DNA of 6,709 nucleotides. Origin: Rhizobiaceae bacterium (GTDB lineage Bacteria; Pseudomonadota; Alphaproteobacteria; Rhizobiales; Rhizobiaceae). Within the stretch, counting starts at the first letter, position 1, and each line of letters starts with the position of its first letter. The notes under the pieces are model-generated. The model worked only from the letters and a program-made list of their open reading frames with translations, made no database searches and was not told the DNA's origin. Shown here piece after piece: positions 1-6,626 of this stretch. The stretch is taken from positions 1-6,709 of the forward strand of contig JAGWJK010000243.1 of the NCBI GenBank assembly GCA_028865845.1, given 5' to 3'. A program made the position numbers and the translations under genes.

Positions 1-472
1 GGTTCTGGCCGTCGGCGACGATGGCCGGATGGCCGGGATTGAACTTGCCGGACGCATCGATGAAGTAGCCGCCTTCGGTGATCGTCATCGAGACGATGCG
101 GATCGCGGGGTCGGCCAGCTTGGCGATAACAGCCTTGGCGTCGCCCACTGGCAGGATGTCGATCATCGGCGCGGTGACGCGGGCGGCGGTGCGGTTGTTG
201 TCCTGCTCGACCACCGTCGTCAGGAAGTCCTGCGCCGCAAGCTTTTCGCGCATCGCGGCATCGGACGGCAACACGCCGGCGCCGATGATCGCCCAATCGT
301 GATCCCCGCCGGAATTGAAGAGATCGTCGAGATAGATCGCCTGATGAGCGCGGTGGAAGTTGCCGACGCCGAAATGGACGATGCCCGCGGAGAGCGACGC
401 CCGATCATAGGCAGGTATGGCAGCCGTTGCCGCTGCCTCGTTAAGCGTTGCGAGCGATAGTTTGCACGTCAT
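1..472 (-). CDS. mtlK: Mannitol 2-dehydrogenase, N-terminal part (cut by window edge)
   Basis: Polyol-specific long-chain dehydrogenase of the mannitol dehydrogenase/fructuronate reductase family. The role expected in this context is NAD-dependent oxidation of D-mannitol (and often other hexitols) to D-fructose in the cytoplasm. Only 157 codons are visible; the family is normally near 490 residues, so about a third is present and the catalytic C-terminal domain lies outside. Seen directly: the family's N-terminal nucleotide-binding signature VHFGVGNFHRAHQ at residues 32-44, the conserved AIIGAGV at 61-67, and TITEGGY at 130-136. The ATG at 472 is preceded by GAAGGA with an 8-nt spacer. The gene lies 141 bp downstream of the ATPase gene on the same strand, the usual position for mtlK in rhizobial smo loci. 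A related specificity (arabinitol or another hexitol) cannot be excluded from this part. Confidence 0.88.
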   Translation of the reverse strand, partial: MTCKLSLATLNEAAATAAIPAYDRASLSAGIVHFGVGNFHRAHQAIYLDDLFNSGGDHDWAIIGAGVLPSDAAMREKLAAQDFLTTVVEQDNNRTAARVTAPMIDILPVGDAKAVIAKLADPAIRIVSMTITEGGYFIDASGKFNPGHPAIVADGQN

Positions 473-495
473 GTCTCAAGTCCTTCTGAAAGGTC

Positions 496-504
496 TTTTT
501 GCTC
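496..504. promoter_or_regulatory. Candidate operator half-site upstream of mtlK
   Basis: The 9-mer TTTTTGCTC on the plus strand is identical to one arm of the palindrome at 4952-4976. It ends 24 bp upstream of the mtlK start codon. At the same 7-bp spacing the facing arm (512-520, CTGCGGAAA) matches the expected GAGCAAAAA at only 5 of 9 positions, so the site is degenerate on one side. No convincing promoter was found beside it. Assigning it to the linked regulator is inference from sequence identity. Confidence 0.3.
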
Positions 505-529
505 CGGATGGCTGCGGAAACCACTCCGG
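504..529 (-). repeat. Imperfect stem-loop in smoK-mtlK gap
   Basis: CCGGATGG (504-511) can pair with CCACTCCGG (521-529) with one bulged base, leaving a 9-nt loop. In the transcript sense it is followed by AAAAAG, not a U-tract, so it is not an intrinsic terminator. It is nearest to mtlK of three possible hairpins in this gap. Confidence 0.35.
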
Positions 530-541
530 CTAGGAATTCCC

Positions 542-556
542 GGGCCTGACAGGCCC
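542..556 (-). repeat. Perfect 6-bp stem-loop in smoK-mtlK gap
   Basis: GGGCCT (542-547) and AGGCCC (551-556) form a perfect G+C-rich stem around a 3-nt loop. No U-run follows in the minus-strand transcript, so mRNA stabilisation or RNA-end protection after smoK fits better than termination. Function is inferred. Confidence 0.45.
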
Positions 557-573
557 AGGTTTAATGGCGTTCA

Positions 574-598
574 CCATGCCCGCGTGGGCCAGGCATGG
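574..598 (-). repeat. Perfect 7-bp stem-loop just after smoK
   Basis: CCATGCC (574-580) and GGCATGG (592-598) are exact inverted repeats separated by 11 nt. The element starts 15 nt beyond the smoK stop codon on the transcript. It lacks a U-tract, so it is probably a 3'-end mRNA structure or part of a short dispersed intergenic element rather than a simple terminator. Confidence 0.45.
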
Positions 599-613
599 CG
601 GCAGGCCGGCCGA

Positions 614-1612
<999 letters not shown>

Positions 1613-1619
1613 TGTTTAT

Positions 1620-1627
1620 CTTCCTTA
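1620..1627 (-). promoter_or_regulatory. Shine-Dalgarno of smoK overlapping smoG stop
   Basis: In the transcript sense TAAGGAAG contains both the smoG stop codon TAA and the ribosome binding site of smoK. GGAAG is 7 nt from the ATG at 1612. Terminating ribosomes therefore cover the next initiation site, which suggests translational coupling. Confidence 0.65.
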
Positions 1628-2467
1628 CTTAACCGCGCCGAAGGTGAGGCCGCGAACGAGTTGCTTTTGCGAAAACCAGCCGAGGATCAGGATCGGGGCG
1701 ATCGCCATGGTCGATGCCGCCGAAAGCTTGGCGTAGAACTGGCCTTCGGGACTGGAATAGGAAGCGATGAAGGTCGTCAACGGCGCCGCGTCGACGGCGG
1801 AGAGATTGAGCGTCCAGAAAGCCTCGTTCCAGGCGAGGATGATGTTCAGCAGCATCGTCGATGCAAGCCCCGGGATCGCCATCGGCGTCAGCACGTAGAC
1901 GATTTCCTTCACCAGGGATGCGCCGTCCATGCGGGCCGCTTCCAGAATTTCACCGGGAATTTCCTTGAAATAGGTATAGAGCATCCACACGATGATCGGC
2001 AGGTTGATCAGCATCAGCACGACGACCATGCCGACGCGGCTGGCGAACTGGTTGTTGATCAGGCCGAACTGCTGGAACAGCAGGTAGATCGGAATGAAGG
2101 CGCCAACCGGCGGCATCATCTTCGTGGACAGCATCCACATCAGCACGTCCTTGGTGCGCTTGGTCGGCGAGAACGACATCGCCCAGGCGGCCGGCACCGC
2201 GACGATCAGGCCGAGAATGGTCGAGCCGAAGGCGATGATCACCGAGTTCAGGAAGTGAAGTAGATAGTCGGACCGCTGCTGCACGGCGGCGTAGTTTTCC
2301 AACGTCCAGTGAAAGAACAGGAACTGCGGTGGCGACGCGATCGCATCGCCCTCGGTCTTGAAGCTGGTCAGAAACGTCCAGAGGATCGGGAAGAAGATCA
2401 GGATGCCGACAATCCAGGCGGCGATCGTGAAACCTATCTTGCGGCGTGTGGAAACAGCGCGAGCCAT
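1625..2467 (-). CDS. smoG: Polyol ABC transporter permease, MalG class
   Basis: Second inner-membrane permease of the polyol importer; it pairs with SmoF to form the channel. It has 280 residues with about six hydrophobic segments (roughly 11-33, 70-96, 108-132, 144-165, 192-212 and 248-265). The EAA loop that docks the ATPase is at 176-195: EAARMDGAS, then P195. Other MalG-class marks are AWNEAFW (212-218) and a C-terminus ending RGLTFGAVK. The start is set at the ATG 2467 because GGAGG sits 6 nt upstream. A longer form from the TTG at 2491 would overlap smoF and add eight residues without support. The ATG begins 1 nt after the smoF stop, so the permease pair is translationally coupled. Its substrate is inferred from the locus. 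Confidence 0.91.
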   Translation of the reverse strand: MARAVSTRRKIGFTIAAWIVGILIFFPILWTFLTSFKTEGDAIASPPQFLFFHWTLENYAAVQQRSDYLLHFLNSVIIAFGSTILGLIVAVPAAWAMSFSPTKRTKDVLMWMLSTKMMPPVGAFIPIYLLFQQFGLINNQFASRVGMVVVLMLINLPIIVWMLYTYFKEIPGEILEAARMDGASLVKEIVYVLTPMAIPGLASTMLLNIILAWNEAFWTLNLSAVDAAPLTTFIASYSSPEGQFYAKLSAASTMAIAPILILGWFSQKQLVRGLTFGAVK

Positions 2468-2468
2468 C

Positions 2469-3341
2469 TTAAGCCTCCAGATTCTTGCCAACGGCGCGCA
2501 TCAGGAAGATGGCGATGATATTGGCGAGGATGACAGCGATGATACCGCCCGCTGATGCGCCGCCGACATCCTGCGACAGGACGATCTGCGAGTAGACGAG
2601 GTAGGTGAGATTGGTCGTCGCCGTGCCGGGACCGCCGTTAGTAGTGACCAGGATTTCGGCGAAAGCGGAAAGAAGGAAGATGGTCTCCATCAGGATCACC
2701 ACCGTGATCGCACGCGCCATATGCGGCAGGATGATATAGATCAGCCGCGAGACCGGGCCGGCGCCATCCATTTCCGAAGCCTCCTTCTGTTCTTCGTCGA
2801 GCGACTGCAGCGCGGTCAGAAGAATGAGGGTCGCGAAAGGCAGCCATTGCCAGGACACAATGATTATGATCGAAAACAGCGGCACGGTCTCAAGCCAGGT
2901 GATCGGGCTCAGTCCCAAAAACCGGAAGAGATGGGCGAGCAGCCCGTTCACCGGATTCATGAACATGTGCTTCCAGATCAATGCTGCGACCGTCGGCATG
3001 ACGAAAAACGGCGCCAGAACCAGCATGCGCACGATACTCTGCCCGAACATCGGCTGATCGAGCAGCAGCGCCAGCGCGATACCGCCGACCACGGTGATGA
3101 TCAGCGCGCCGATGACCAGCGTCAGCGTGACCACCAGCGAGCTTACGAATGCCGGATCGGTGACGAAATACTGGTAGTTCAGCAGGCCGATGAAATTGTT
3201 CTCGCCCGGGGACAGGAGATTATAGTTCAGTGTCGAAAAGTAGATCGTCATGACCAGGGGGACGATCATCCACGCAAAGAGAAGCAAAACCGACGGCGCC
3301 ATCATGACGCGTGCGGTAGAACGGGTGTGCAACGTTGCCAT
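2469..3341 (-). CDS. smoF: Polyol ABC transporter permease, MalF class
   Basis: First inner-membrane permease of the polyol importer, 290 residues. About six membrane segments are visible (roughly 14-36, 66-95, 102-124, 153-178, 209-231 and 262-284). The EAA loop is at 187-206: EASEMDGAG, then ILP ending at P206. The segment LVTTNGGPGTATTNLTYLVY (231-250) is typical of MalF-class sugar permeases. The ATG at 3341 is the first good start, but its ribosome site is weak (only AGG about a dozen bases upstream). That contrasts with the strong sites of smoE and smoG. A hairpin-rich gap separates it from smoE, consistent with less permease than binding protein being made. It has 1-nt spacing to smoG. 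Substrate is inferred from neighbours. Confidence 0.91.
   Translation of the reverse strand: MATLHTRSTARVMMAPSVLLLFAWMIVPLVMTIYFSTLNYNLLSPGENNFIGLLNYQYFVTDPAFVSSLVVTLTLVIGALIITVVGGIALALLLDQPMFGQSIVRMLVLAPFFVMPTVAALIWKHMFMNPVNGLLAHLFRFLGLSPITWLETVPLFSIIIIVSWQWLPFATLILLTALQSLDEEQKEASEMDGAGPVSRLIYIILPHMARAITVVILMETIFLLSAFAEILVTTNGGPGTATTNLTYLVYSQIVLSQDVGGASAGGIIAVILANIIAIFLMRAVGKNLEA
2474..2478 (-). promoter_or_regulatory. Shine-Dalgarno deciding the smoG start
   Basis: GGAGG in the transcript sense lies 6 nt before the ATG at 2467 and inside the last codons of smoF. Its strength and spacing favour this ATG over the upstream in-frame TTG at 2491. Confidence 0.75.
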
Positions 3342-3392
3342 GGCAAGTACCGACCTATCTTTTAGCAGGGAGAAGTGGCCGTGGAGCGGCTG

Positions 3393-3437
3393 AAATAAAA
3401 GAGGCCGCCGAGGAGCAGTTCGGGCACCCGGCGGCCT
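3393..3437 (-). terminator. Terminator-like hairpin between smoE and smoF (probable attenuator)
   Basis: The arms AGGCCGCCG (3402-3410) and CGGCGGCCT (3429-3437) are perfect 9-bp inverted repeats with an 18-nt loop. In the transcript the stem is followed by CTTTTATTT, a U-rich run broken by one A. This is the form of an intrinsic terminator, yet smoF, smoG and smoK lie downstream without another obvious promoter. Partial termination after smoE is the likeliest role (inference). Confidence 0.6.
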
Positions 3438-3439
3438 GA

Positions 3440-3483
3440 GTAAGGGAGGGTAGCGTTCTTCGAGGGAACGCTCCCCTCCTTAC
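3440..3483 (-). repeat. Long stem-loop directly downstream of smoE
   Basis: Arms at 3440-3458 and 3466-3483 pair over about 17 bp with one mismatch and one bulged base around a 7-nt loop. The uninterrupted core is AGCGTTC/GAACGCT. The stem begins 13 nt past the smoE stop and is only 2 nt from the next hairpin. No U-tract follows, so it likely shields the 3' end of smoE mRNA from exonucleases. Confidence 0.6.
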
Positions 3484-3496
3484 CTTGGGAGGTTTC

Positions 3497-4813
3497 TTAC
3501 TTCGGATAACCAGCCTTGGTCATTTCGCGGGTGGTCAGCTGCTGTGCGGCCTTGAGGGCCTGGTCAACGGTGATCTGGCCGGCAAGCGCTGCAGAGAACT
3601 GCTGGCCGACGGCAGTGCCGATGCCCTGGAACTCAGGGATAGCGACGAACTGGACGCCGACATACGGGACCGGCTTGACGGTCGGGTGGGTCGGATCAGC
3701 CGAGTTGATCGAGTCGAGCGTCATCTTGGCGAAGGGAGCTGCCTTCTGGTAGTCCGCATTCGCATAGAGCGAAGCGCGGGTGCCGGGAGGTGCATTCAGC
3801 CAGCCTTCCTTCTGAGCAACAAGGTTGGTGTAATCCTTGCTGGTTGCCCATGCGATGAACTTTTCGGCAGCTTCGGTCTTCTTCGACGAAGCCGGGATGG
3901 CGAGGTTCCAGGCCCAGAGCCAGTTGCCACGCTTGCCGAGGCCCTTATCCGGAGCCAGAGCGAAACCGACATTATCGGCAACCTTCGATTCCTTCGGGTC
4001 GGAAACGAACGAAGCGGCAACCGTCGCATCGATCCACATACCGCACTTGCCGGTCTGGAACAGCGAGAGGTTTTCGTTGAAGCCGTTGGACGAAGCGCCC
4101 GGAGGGCCGGCGTCCTTCATCAGCTTGACGTAGAAGTCCAGCGTGTCCTTCCATTCCGGCTGATCGAACTGTGCCTTCCACTTCTCATCGAACCAGCGAG
4201 CGCCGAACGAGTTCGACATCGCGGTCAGGAATGCCATGTTTTCGCCCCAGCCGGCCTTGCCGCGAAGGCAGATGCCGTAGACTTCATGGTCCTTGTCGGT
4301 GATCTTGCGGGCCGCATCGGCAATGAAATCCCAGGTCGGCGCGTCCGGCATCTTCAGGCCGGCCTTGTCGAACAGGTCCTTGCGGTACATGACCATCGAG
4401 CTTTCGCCGTAGAACGGAGCGGCATAGAGCTTGCCGTCTTCGGTCAGGCCGCTGCGGATAGCCGGGAGAAGGTCATCCACATCGTAGTTCTTGTCGGCAG
4501 CGAGCTTGTCGAGCGGGGCGAGCCAGCCGAGCTTACTCCAGATCGGAACTTCATACGTGCCGATCGTCAGAACGTCGTATTGACCGCCCTTGGTGGCGAT
4601 GTCGGTCGTAACCTTCTGGCGCAATACGTTTTCTTCGAGCGTAACCCACTGCAGGTCGATATCGGGGTTCTTGGCTTTGAAATCGTCCGTAAGCTTCTGC
4701 ATACGGATCATGTCGCCATTGTTCACGGTTGCAATCGTGAGAGTTTCGGCGGACGCCATTCCAGCAAACATCAGTGCCGAGCAGGCGCCCAGCAGGAAAG
4801 TTTTCAATTTCAT
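3497..4813 (-). CDS. smoE: Periplasmic polyol-binding protein of ABC transporter
   Basis: Extracellular solute-binding protein (family 1, MalE-like) that captures sorbitol/mannitol-type hexitols in the periplasm and delivers them to SmoFG. It has 438 residues, usual for the family. A Sec signal peptide is clear: basic MKLK, a hydrophobic stretch at 5-20, and an ASA site with predicted cleavage after residue 22. The mature chain begins ETLTIATVNNGDM. The family-like central part GLTEDGKLYAAPFYGESSMVMYRKDLFDKAGL (about 122-153) and FQTGKCGMWIDA (about 254-265) are visible. The start at ATG 4813 has a strong GGGAGGAAG site upstream. It is the first gene of the transporter unit, behind its own promoter, and is followed by two hairpins, fitting a highly expressed binding protein. 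Exact substrate preference (sorbitol, mannitol, arabinitol) cannot be read from sequence. Confidence 0.9.
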   Translation of the reverse strand: MKLKTFLLGACSALMFAGMASAETLTIATVNNGDMIRMQKLTDDFKAKNPDIDLQWVTLEENVLRQKVTTDIATKGGQYDVLTIGTYEVPIWSKLGWLAPLDKLAADKNYDVDDLLPAIRSGLTEDGKLYAAPFYGESSMVMYRKDLFDKAGLKMPDAPTWDFIADAARKITDKDHEVYGICLRGKAGWGENMAFLTAMSNSFGARWFDEKWKAQFDQPEWKDTLDFYVKLMKDAGPPGASSNGFNENLSLFQTGKCGMWIDATVAASFVSDPKESKVADNVGFALAPDKGLGKRGNWLWAWNLAIPASSKKTEAAEKFIAWATSKDYTNLVAQKEGWLNAPPGTRASLYANADYQKAAPFAKMTLDSINSADPTHPTVKPVPYVGVQFVAIPEFQGIGTAVGQQFSAALAGQITVDQALKAAQQLTTREMTKAGYPK

Positions 4814-4836
4814 ATCTTCCTCCCAGAAGATGAATT

Positions 4837-4857
4837 ATGAGCATTCGCTTTGCTCAT
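4837..4857. promoter_or_regulatory. Proximal operator candidate in smoE leader
   Basis: ATGAGCA (4837-4843) and TGCTCAT (4851-4857) are a perfect 7-bp inverted repeat with a 7-bp spacer. The right arm is within TTTGCTCA, the half-site shared with the distal palindrome. It covers about +1 to +20 relative to the predicted transcription start, a position suited to repression. Binding by the linked SorC-type protein is inferred. Confidence 0.5.
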
Positions 4858-4862
4858 GGGCA

Positions 4863-4891
4863 ATTACTCATAGTTCATTACAAAATGTCAA
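4863..4891 (-). promoter_or_regulatory. Predicted sigma70-type promoter of smoE
   Basis: On the minus strand a perfect -35 TTGACA (4891-4886) is followed by a 17-nt spacer and a -10 AGTAAT (4868-4863, 4 of 6 consensus). The expected start is near 4856, giving a leader of about 43 nt. The -10 itself lies in TGAGTAAT, a degenerate copy of the operator half-site TGAGCAAA placed 14 bp from the next copy. Confidence 0.55.
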
Positions 4892-4951
4892 TGCGGATTC
4901 GTTGCTGCGATGCCGAACATGCAGCTCATGCTTTTGATTTTAATGGATTAT

Positions 4952-4976
4952 TTTTTGCTCACCCTTTGAGCAAAAA
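4952..4976. promoter_or_regulatory. Distal operator candidate over regulator stop codon
   Basis: TTTTTGCTC (4952-4960) and GAGCAAAAA (4968-4976) form a perfect 9-bp inverted repeat with a 7-bp spacer. It overlaps the last five codons and the TGA stop (4959-4961) of the regulator gene. No U-tract follows on either strand, so an operator is more likely than a terminator. Its centre is 117 bp from the proximal palindrome. Confidence 0.45.
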
Positions 4977-5915
4977 CTCAGCAACTGCCTCGTCGGTGAT
5001 CAAACCGTTGATCTGATGGCCGGTTACCGCGGCCTTGATCGCTTCGAATTTGCGCTTGCCCTTGGCGATTCCAATGACGGACGAAGCCTCTCGCGGCGGT
5101 ATCGGCGCACTGGCGACGCGGTCGTTGACGGCATCCGACATCAGCTTGCCGTCACCATCGAAAACCCAACCGCAGATTTCACCGGCAGCACCACGACGCA
5201 TCAGCGCCATCATCTCGTCCTTCTCCAGGAACCCGTCGAGACAAAGCGGCGCCTCGATGCCCATCTCGCCAACGCCGACGAAGGTAACGTCCGCCTGCGC
5301 GCTGATGTCGAGCGTCGAGCGCACCAGCGCCTGCGCATGCAGCAATTCCCGTTCCTCGGCGGATGAGACGAGCACCGGCAGCGGCATCGGATAGTGCCGC
5401 GCCTTGATGGCATCGGCCATGCTGAAGATAACGTTGTAATAGGCCGCCGAACCATCGGGACCGATATTGCCGGTCAGCGATACGACGCGGTGTTGCGGAC
5501 ATTCGATGGCCGGCAGCTGGTCGACGGCCGCTTTCAGCGTGCGGCCCGTGCCGATCGCAAGCACGATCGGATCGCTGCGCTTCAGCCAGCGCTCGATTTC
5601 GGCAGCACCCGCCTCGGCGATGCCGACCGTCGACGACGTGCCGTCGGGATCGCTCGGCACGACTTCCACATGCCGCAGCTTGAATTTCTCGCGCAGCGCC
5701 ACCGCATATTCGAGACAGGCGGCGATCGGATGGTCCAGCCGCACCTTGATCAGCCTTTCGGCAACGGCGAGCGACACCAGCCGCTGCGCCGATTGCCGGG
5801 AGATACCCATGGAAATCGCGATTTCGTCCTGCGTTCGTCCGGCAACGTAATATAGCCAGCCCGCCCGCGCCGCATCGTCAAGCCGCCCTTGGGATTCCAA
5901 CTTCCTGGCCATCAT
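4959..5915 (-). CDS. SorC/DeoR-type sugar-binding transcriptional regulator
   Basis: Cytoplasmic DNA-binding protein of the SorC family (also annotated 'sugar-binding transcriptional regulator'), 318 residues, the usual length. An N-terminal helix-turn-helix spans about 28-50 (TQDEIAISMGISRQSAQRLV). The rest is a sugar-isomerase-like effector domain with GTGRTLKA (122-129), LTGNIGPDGSAAYYN (147-161), GVGEMG (214-219), GAAGEICGWVFDGDG (242-256) and a C-terminal block near 280-316 including LITDEAVAEFLL. Members bind sugars or sugar phosphates and often act as tetramers (family knowledge). It lies upstream of smoE on the same strand and 53 nt after the mutarotase gene, so it is the natural controller of the polyol unit. 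Two adjacent ATGs exist (5915 and 5912); AAGGGA is better spaced from the second, which would give 317 residues. The effector is unknown. Rhizobial homologues may be called smoC, but I do not assign it. Confidence 0.87.
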   Translation of the reverse strand: MMARKLESQGRLDDAARAGWLYYVAGRTQDEIAISMGISRQSAQRLVSLAVAERLIKVRLDHPIAACLEYAVALREKFKLRHVEVVPSDPDGTSSTVGIAEAGAAEIERWLKRSDPIVLAIGTGRTLKAAVDQLPAIECPQHRVVSLTGNIGPDGSAAYYNVIFSMADAIKARHYPMPLPVLVSSAEERELLHAQALVRSTLDISAQADVTFVGVGEMGIEAPLCLDGFLEKDEMMALMRRGAAGEICGWVFDGDGKLMSDAVNDRVASAPIPPREASSVIGIAKGKRKFEAIKAAVTGHQINGLITDEAVAEFLLKG

Positions 5916-5968
5916 ATTCCCTTGTCAAAACAGCACGCTTTCCGCGGTGGAAATCCCGGTGCGGTACG

Positions 5969-6424
5969 TTACGCAGTCTCCGGCGGGATGACGCCCTTGG
6001 TCAAGGTGAAACAACCGTAGAAGCGGCGTTCGCCGGTCTGGATGACGCAGTATGCGGTCTTTGCGCGTTCGTAGAAGGCAAAACGCTCGACCGGCACCAG
6101 CGGCCAGTGCTTGCCTTCGGCACGATCGATCGCGACCTGCACTTCGCCCTGCACCTGCGGCACCTCTTCCGGCGCGCCAACCACTTCCATTCGCGTCGCC
6201 GCATCGTCGATGAACGTGTCGAGCGGCATCAGCGACAGGATCGCTTCTACGGCCTTGTCGGCGGGAACATTGTCGATGCGCAGAAGATGGCCGAGCCGCG
6301 TCTGCCGCGCGATGGCATCGGCGGGGAAATTAGTATCGACGATCGCCAGCATATCGCCATGCCCCATCGATTTCAGGGCATGCAACACGTCAGCAGTCAA
6401 CAGCGGCGAAATTCCCTTCAGCAT
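5969..6424 (-). CDS. FucU/RbsD family sugar mutarotase
   Basis: Small cytoplasmic enzyme of 151 residues, the size of FucU (L-fucose mutarotase). This family interconverts ring or anomeric forms of free sugars; RbsD acts on ribose. Seen directly: N-terminal MLKGISPLLTADVL, the active-site GHGD with His22 and Asp24, Asp30 in VDTNFP (29-34), and the C-terminal FYERAKTAY (117-125), TGE (130-132) and KGV (143-145). The ATG at 6424 is preceded by GGAGGAGG, and the FucU homology begins exactly there. An upstream in-frame ATG at 6520 would add 32 residues of non-family sequence. It is followed by the SorC-type regulator after 53 nt without a terminator, so the two are probably co-transcribed. No fucose or ribose pathway gene is visible, so its sugar is unknown; I leave the symbol empty because fucU would imply fucose. 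Confidence 0.86.
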   Translation of the reverse strand: MLKGISPLLTADVLHALKSMGHGDMLAIVDTNFPADAIARQTRLGHLLRIDNVPADKAVEAILSLMPLDTFIDDAATRMEVVGAPEEVPQVQGEVQVAIDRAEGKHWPLVPVERFAFYERAKTAYCVIQTGERRFYGCFTLTKGVIPPETA

Positions 6425-6431
6425 GAACGAG

Positions 6432-6439
6432 CCTCCTCC
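6432..6439 (-). promoter_or_regulatory. Shine-Dalgarno deciding the mutarotase start
   Basis: GGAGGAGG in the transcript sense leaves 7 nt to the ATG at 6424. It supports the 151-residue form that matches FucU length over the 183-residue form from the upstream ATG. Confidence 0.75.
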
Positions 6440-6471
6440 AGCTCTCAAATCCTTAAGCGGCAGCAAACCGC

Positions 6472-6490
6472 GCTCCTCTTGCGGAGCAAA
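6472..6490. promoter_or_regulatory. Candidate operator upstream of the mutarotase gene
   Basis: GCTCC (6472-6476) and GGAGC (6483-6487) are a perfect 5-bp inverted repeat with a 6-bp spacer. The right arm reads on into GAGCAAA (6484-6490), the 7-mer shared with the smoE and mtlK upstream regions. The site is about 50-65 bp before the start codon. Spacing between GCTC and GAGC is 8 rather than 7 bp, so it is a weaker candidate. Confidence 0.28.
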
Positions 6491-6537
6491 GCAGTAATCG
6501 CGGCTCCGATCTCTGTCCATAGCTGCCGTGAACGTTT

Positions 6538-6554
6538 CCGGCCTTCATGGCCGG
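6538..6554. repeat. Inverted repeat in the divergent intergenic region
   Basis: CCGGCC (6538-6543) and GGCCGG (6549-6554) are perfect arms around TTCAT. It lies in the 231-bp region between the divergent mutarotase and response-regulator genes. No U-tract follows on either strand. It could be a protein-binding site or simply a hairpin; nothing decides this. Confidence 0.4.
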
Positions 6555-6597
6555 GGATAAGAACTGTGCTTCGCATTGTGGCTTATTTCGGCCGTTA

Positions 6598-6626
6598 TTG
6601 ACCAGATAGGGTTGGCGGCATTAACT
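6598..6626 (+). promoter_or_regulatory. Possible promoter of the response-regulator gene
   Basis: TTGACC (6598-6603), a 17-nt spacer and TTAACT (6621-6626) form a -35/-10 pair, the -10 being poor (3 of 6). The start would be near 6633, giving a leader of about 23 nt before the GTG. Confidence 0.3.

Noticed and set aside
2721..3365. Plus-strand open frame opposite smoF
   Set aside because: Its product is a highly charged Arg/Asp/His/Gln-rich string with no family resemblance, and the opposite strand encodes a clear six-segment permease.
4781..4813. SmoE as a lipoprotein (Cys11 after LLGA)
   Set aside because: The Cys comes too early in the hydrophobic segment, and a standard ASA cleavage site at residue 22 follows. 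Gram-negative binding proteins of this class are soluble.
3485..4840. Plus-strand open frame (451 codons) opposite smoE
   Set aside because: It mirrors almost the entire binding-protein gene, has no recognisable domain and no convincing ribosome site, and is a codon-bias shadow.
4952..4976. Palindrome read as the intrinsic terminator of the regulator gene
   Set aside because: Only a GCTC/GAGC core is G+C-bearing. On both strands the 3' arm is followed by A-rich or mixed sequence, with no U-tract.
5939..5953. TTTCC-N5-GGAAA inverted repeat between the mutarotase and regulator genes
   Set aside because: Only 5 bp of stem and no U-run; too weak to call a terminator or operator.
5969..6520. Longer 183-residue form of the mutarotase from the ATG at 6520
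   Set aside because: The extra 32 residues do not belong to the family, and a strong Shine-Dalgarno site is placed for the ATG at 6424.
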